Below are positions 47,685 to 47,905 of a stretch of DNA of 47,905 nt, one piece after another (within the stretch, counting starts at the first letter, position 1; each line of letters begins with the position of its first letter). Source of the stretch: Agathobaculum desmolans ATCC 43058 (lineage in GTDB: Bacteria > Bacillota > Clostridia > Oscillospirales > Butyricicoccaceae). The position numbers were made by a program, and so were the translations under genes. The notes below the pieces were generated by a model. It made no database searches. It was not told where the DNA came from and saw only the letters and a program-made list of their open reading frames with translations. The DNA lies in the NCBI RefSeq assembly GCF_000701665.1, contig NZ_JNJN01000017.1:1-47905 (forward strand). Direction: 5' to 3'.

Positions 47685-47905
47685 ATGGGCAAAATAAAAT
47701 TCACTCCAGAGAAGAAAATAGAAATCATAGAAGCGTATAAGTCGGGTAAGGTTGCCTATTCTCAATTACAAGATGTTTATGGAATGAATCGTGACGAGAT
47801 ATATAGATGGATATCCAAGTACGAAGCGAACGGTATTGAAGCCTTTGTAAGTGGAAACAGAAGGTATTCCAAGGAATTTAAGATTCATTGCATTGAAGAG
47901 TATCT
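47685..47905 (+). CDS. IS3/IS150-type transposase OrfA, cut by the window end
   Basis: Reading from ATG 47685 gives MGKIKFTPEKKIEIIEAYKS and then a helix-turn-helix segment (SQLQDVYGMNRDEIYRWISKYEANGIEAF), followed by RYSKEFKIHCIEEY, the start of a second HTH unit. This two-HTH form is found in OrfA of IS150-like elements. It differs from the OrfA at 1-277. The rest of the IS is right of the window. Base composition is AT-rich compared with the chromosome. Confidence 0.88.
   Translation, partial: MGKIKFTPEKKIEIIEAYKSGKVAYSQLQDVYGMNRDEIYRWISKYEANGIEAFVSGNRRYSKEFKIHCIEEY

Noticed and set aside
1-47905. CRISPR array or restriction/defence island
   Set aside because: No regularly spaced repeats, cas genes, restriction enzymes or toxin-antitoxin pairs are seen in the window.

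Overview
The window is about 48 kb of a chromosome with high GC for a Firmicute. Gene content (RelQ, RmuC, YqeG, an archaeal-type AspRS, SLH proteins with CsaB, QueH, sigma-A promoters of TTGACA/TATAAT type with 17-bp spacing, strong AGGAGG ribosome sites) points to an anaerobic gut Clostridia bacterium, probably in the Oscillospirales (Butyricicoccus/Agathobaculum-like). A bile-salt-hydrolase family gene fits a gut habitat. The genus is inference.

Layout. 1-1808 is the end of an integrative element. It holds the 5' part of an IS3-family transposase gene, a complete tyrosine integrase, and a 48-bp copy of the 3' end of rpsI that marks the attachment site. 2.1-9.6 kb is housekeeping: relQ, rmuC, a ybaK deacylase, then an operon yqeG, an endonuclease-IV-like gene, aroQ, a pepP-like gene and a GNAT gene. 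9.6-14.8 kb is mainly minus strand: an HPr-like protein, an ECF sigma factor with a DUF4179 regulator, a type-2 aspS and a second purC. 14.9-20.0 kb makes cell-wall polymer: a flippase, a fusion of a glycosyltransferase with CsaB pyruvyltransferase, and another glycosyltransferase. 20.0-29.9 kb is a de novo purine operon (purE, C, F, M, N, a PurO-like cyclohydrolase, a stand-alone AICAR transformylase, two small membrane proteins, purD, one unknown). 30.2-37 kb has a glycogen branching enzyme, a second ECF sigma/anti-sigma pair and a large secreted M16 protease with SLH anchors. 37-47.4 kb has RlmCD, a MerR regulator divergent from a choloylglycine hydrolase and a MATE pump, a ZIP transporter behind a DtxR-like site, a DUF3783/OGG/thioredoxin operon, a thioredoxin-reductase-like/D-amino-acid transaminase operon, queH and tRNA-Arg(CCG). 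The window ends in another IS3-type element.

The most unusual signal is a family of structured repeats of about 217 bp. Two full copies (9594-9809 and 29921-30139) each lie between two exact copies of a local terminator hairpin: 21 bp duplicated in one case, 29 bp of unrelated sequence in the other. The two copies share the order of six hairpins and a few short conserved segments, while the hairpin stems differ in sequence but still pair. Three partial copies (about 13945-14010, 42066-42118, 44629-44720) are present, and four of the five sites lie between convergent genes. This looks like a mobile or RNA-structured element that targets intrinsic terminators and duplicates them.

Other points of interest are a PurF homologue without the N-terminal cysteine, PurH function split over two genes, a GT4-CsaB fusion, a MerR-type operator with a 19-bp spacer in front of the bile-acid-hydrolase/MATE pair, and a thioredoxin reductase without the usual NADPH motif.
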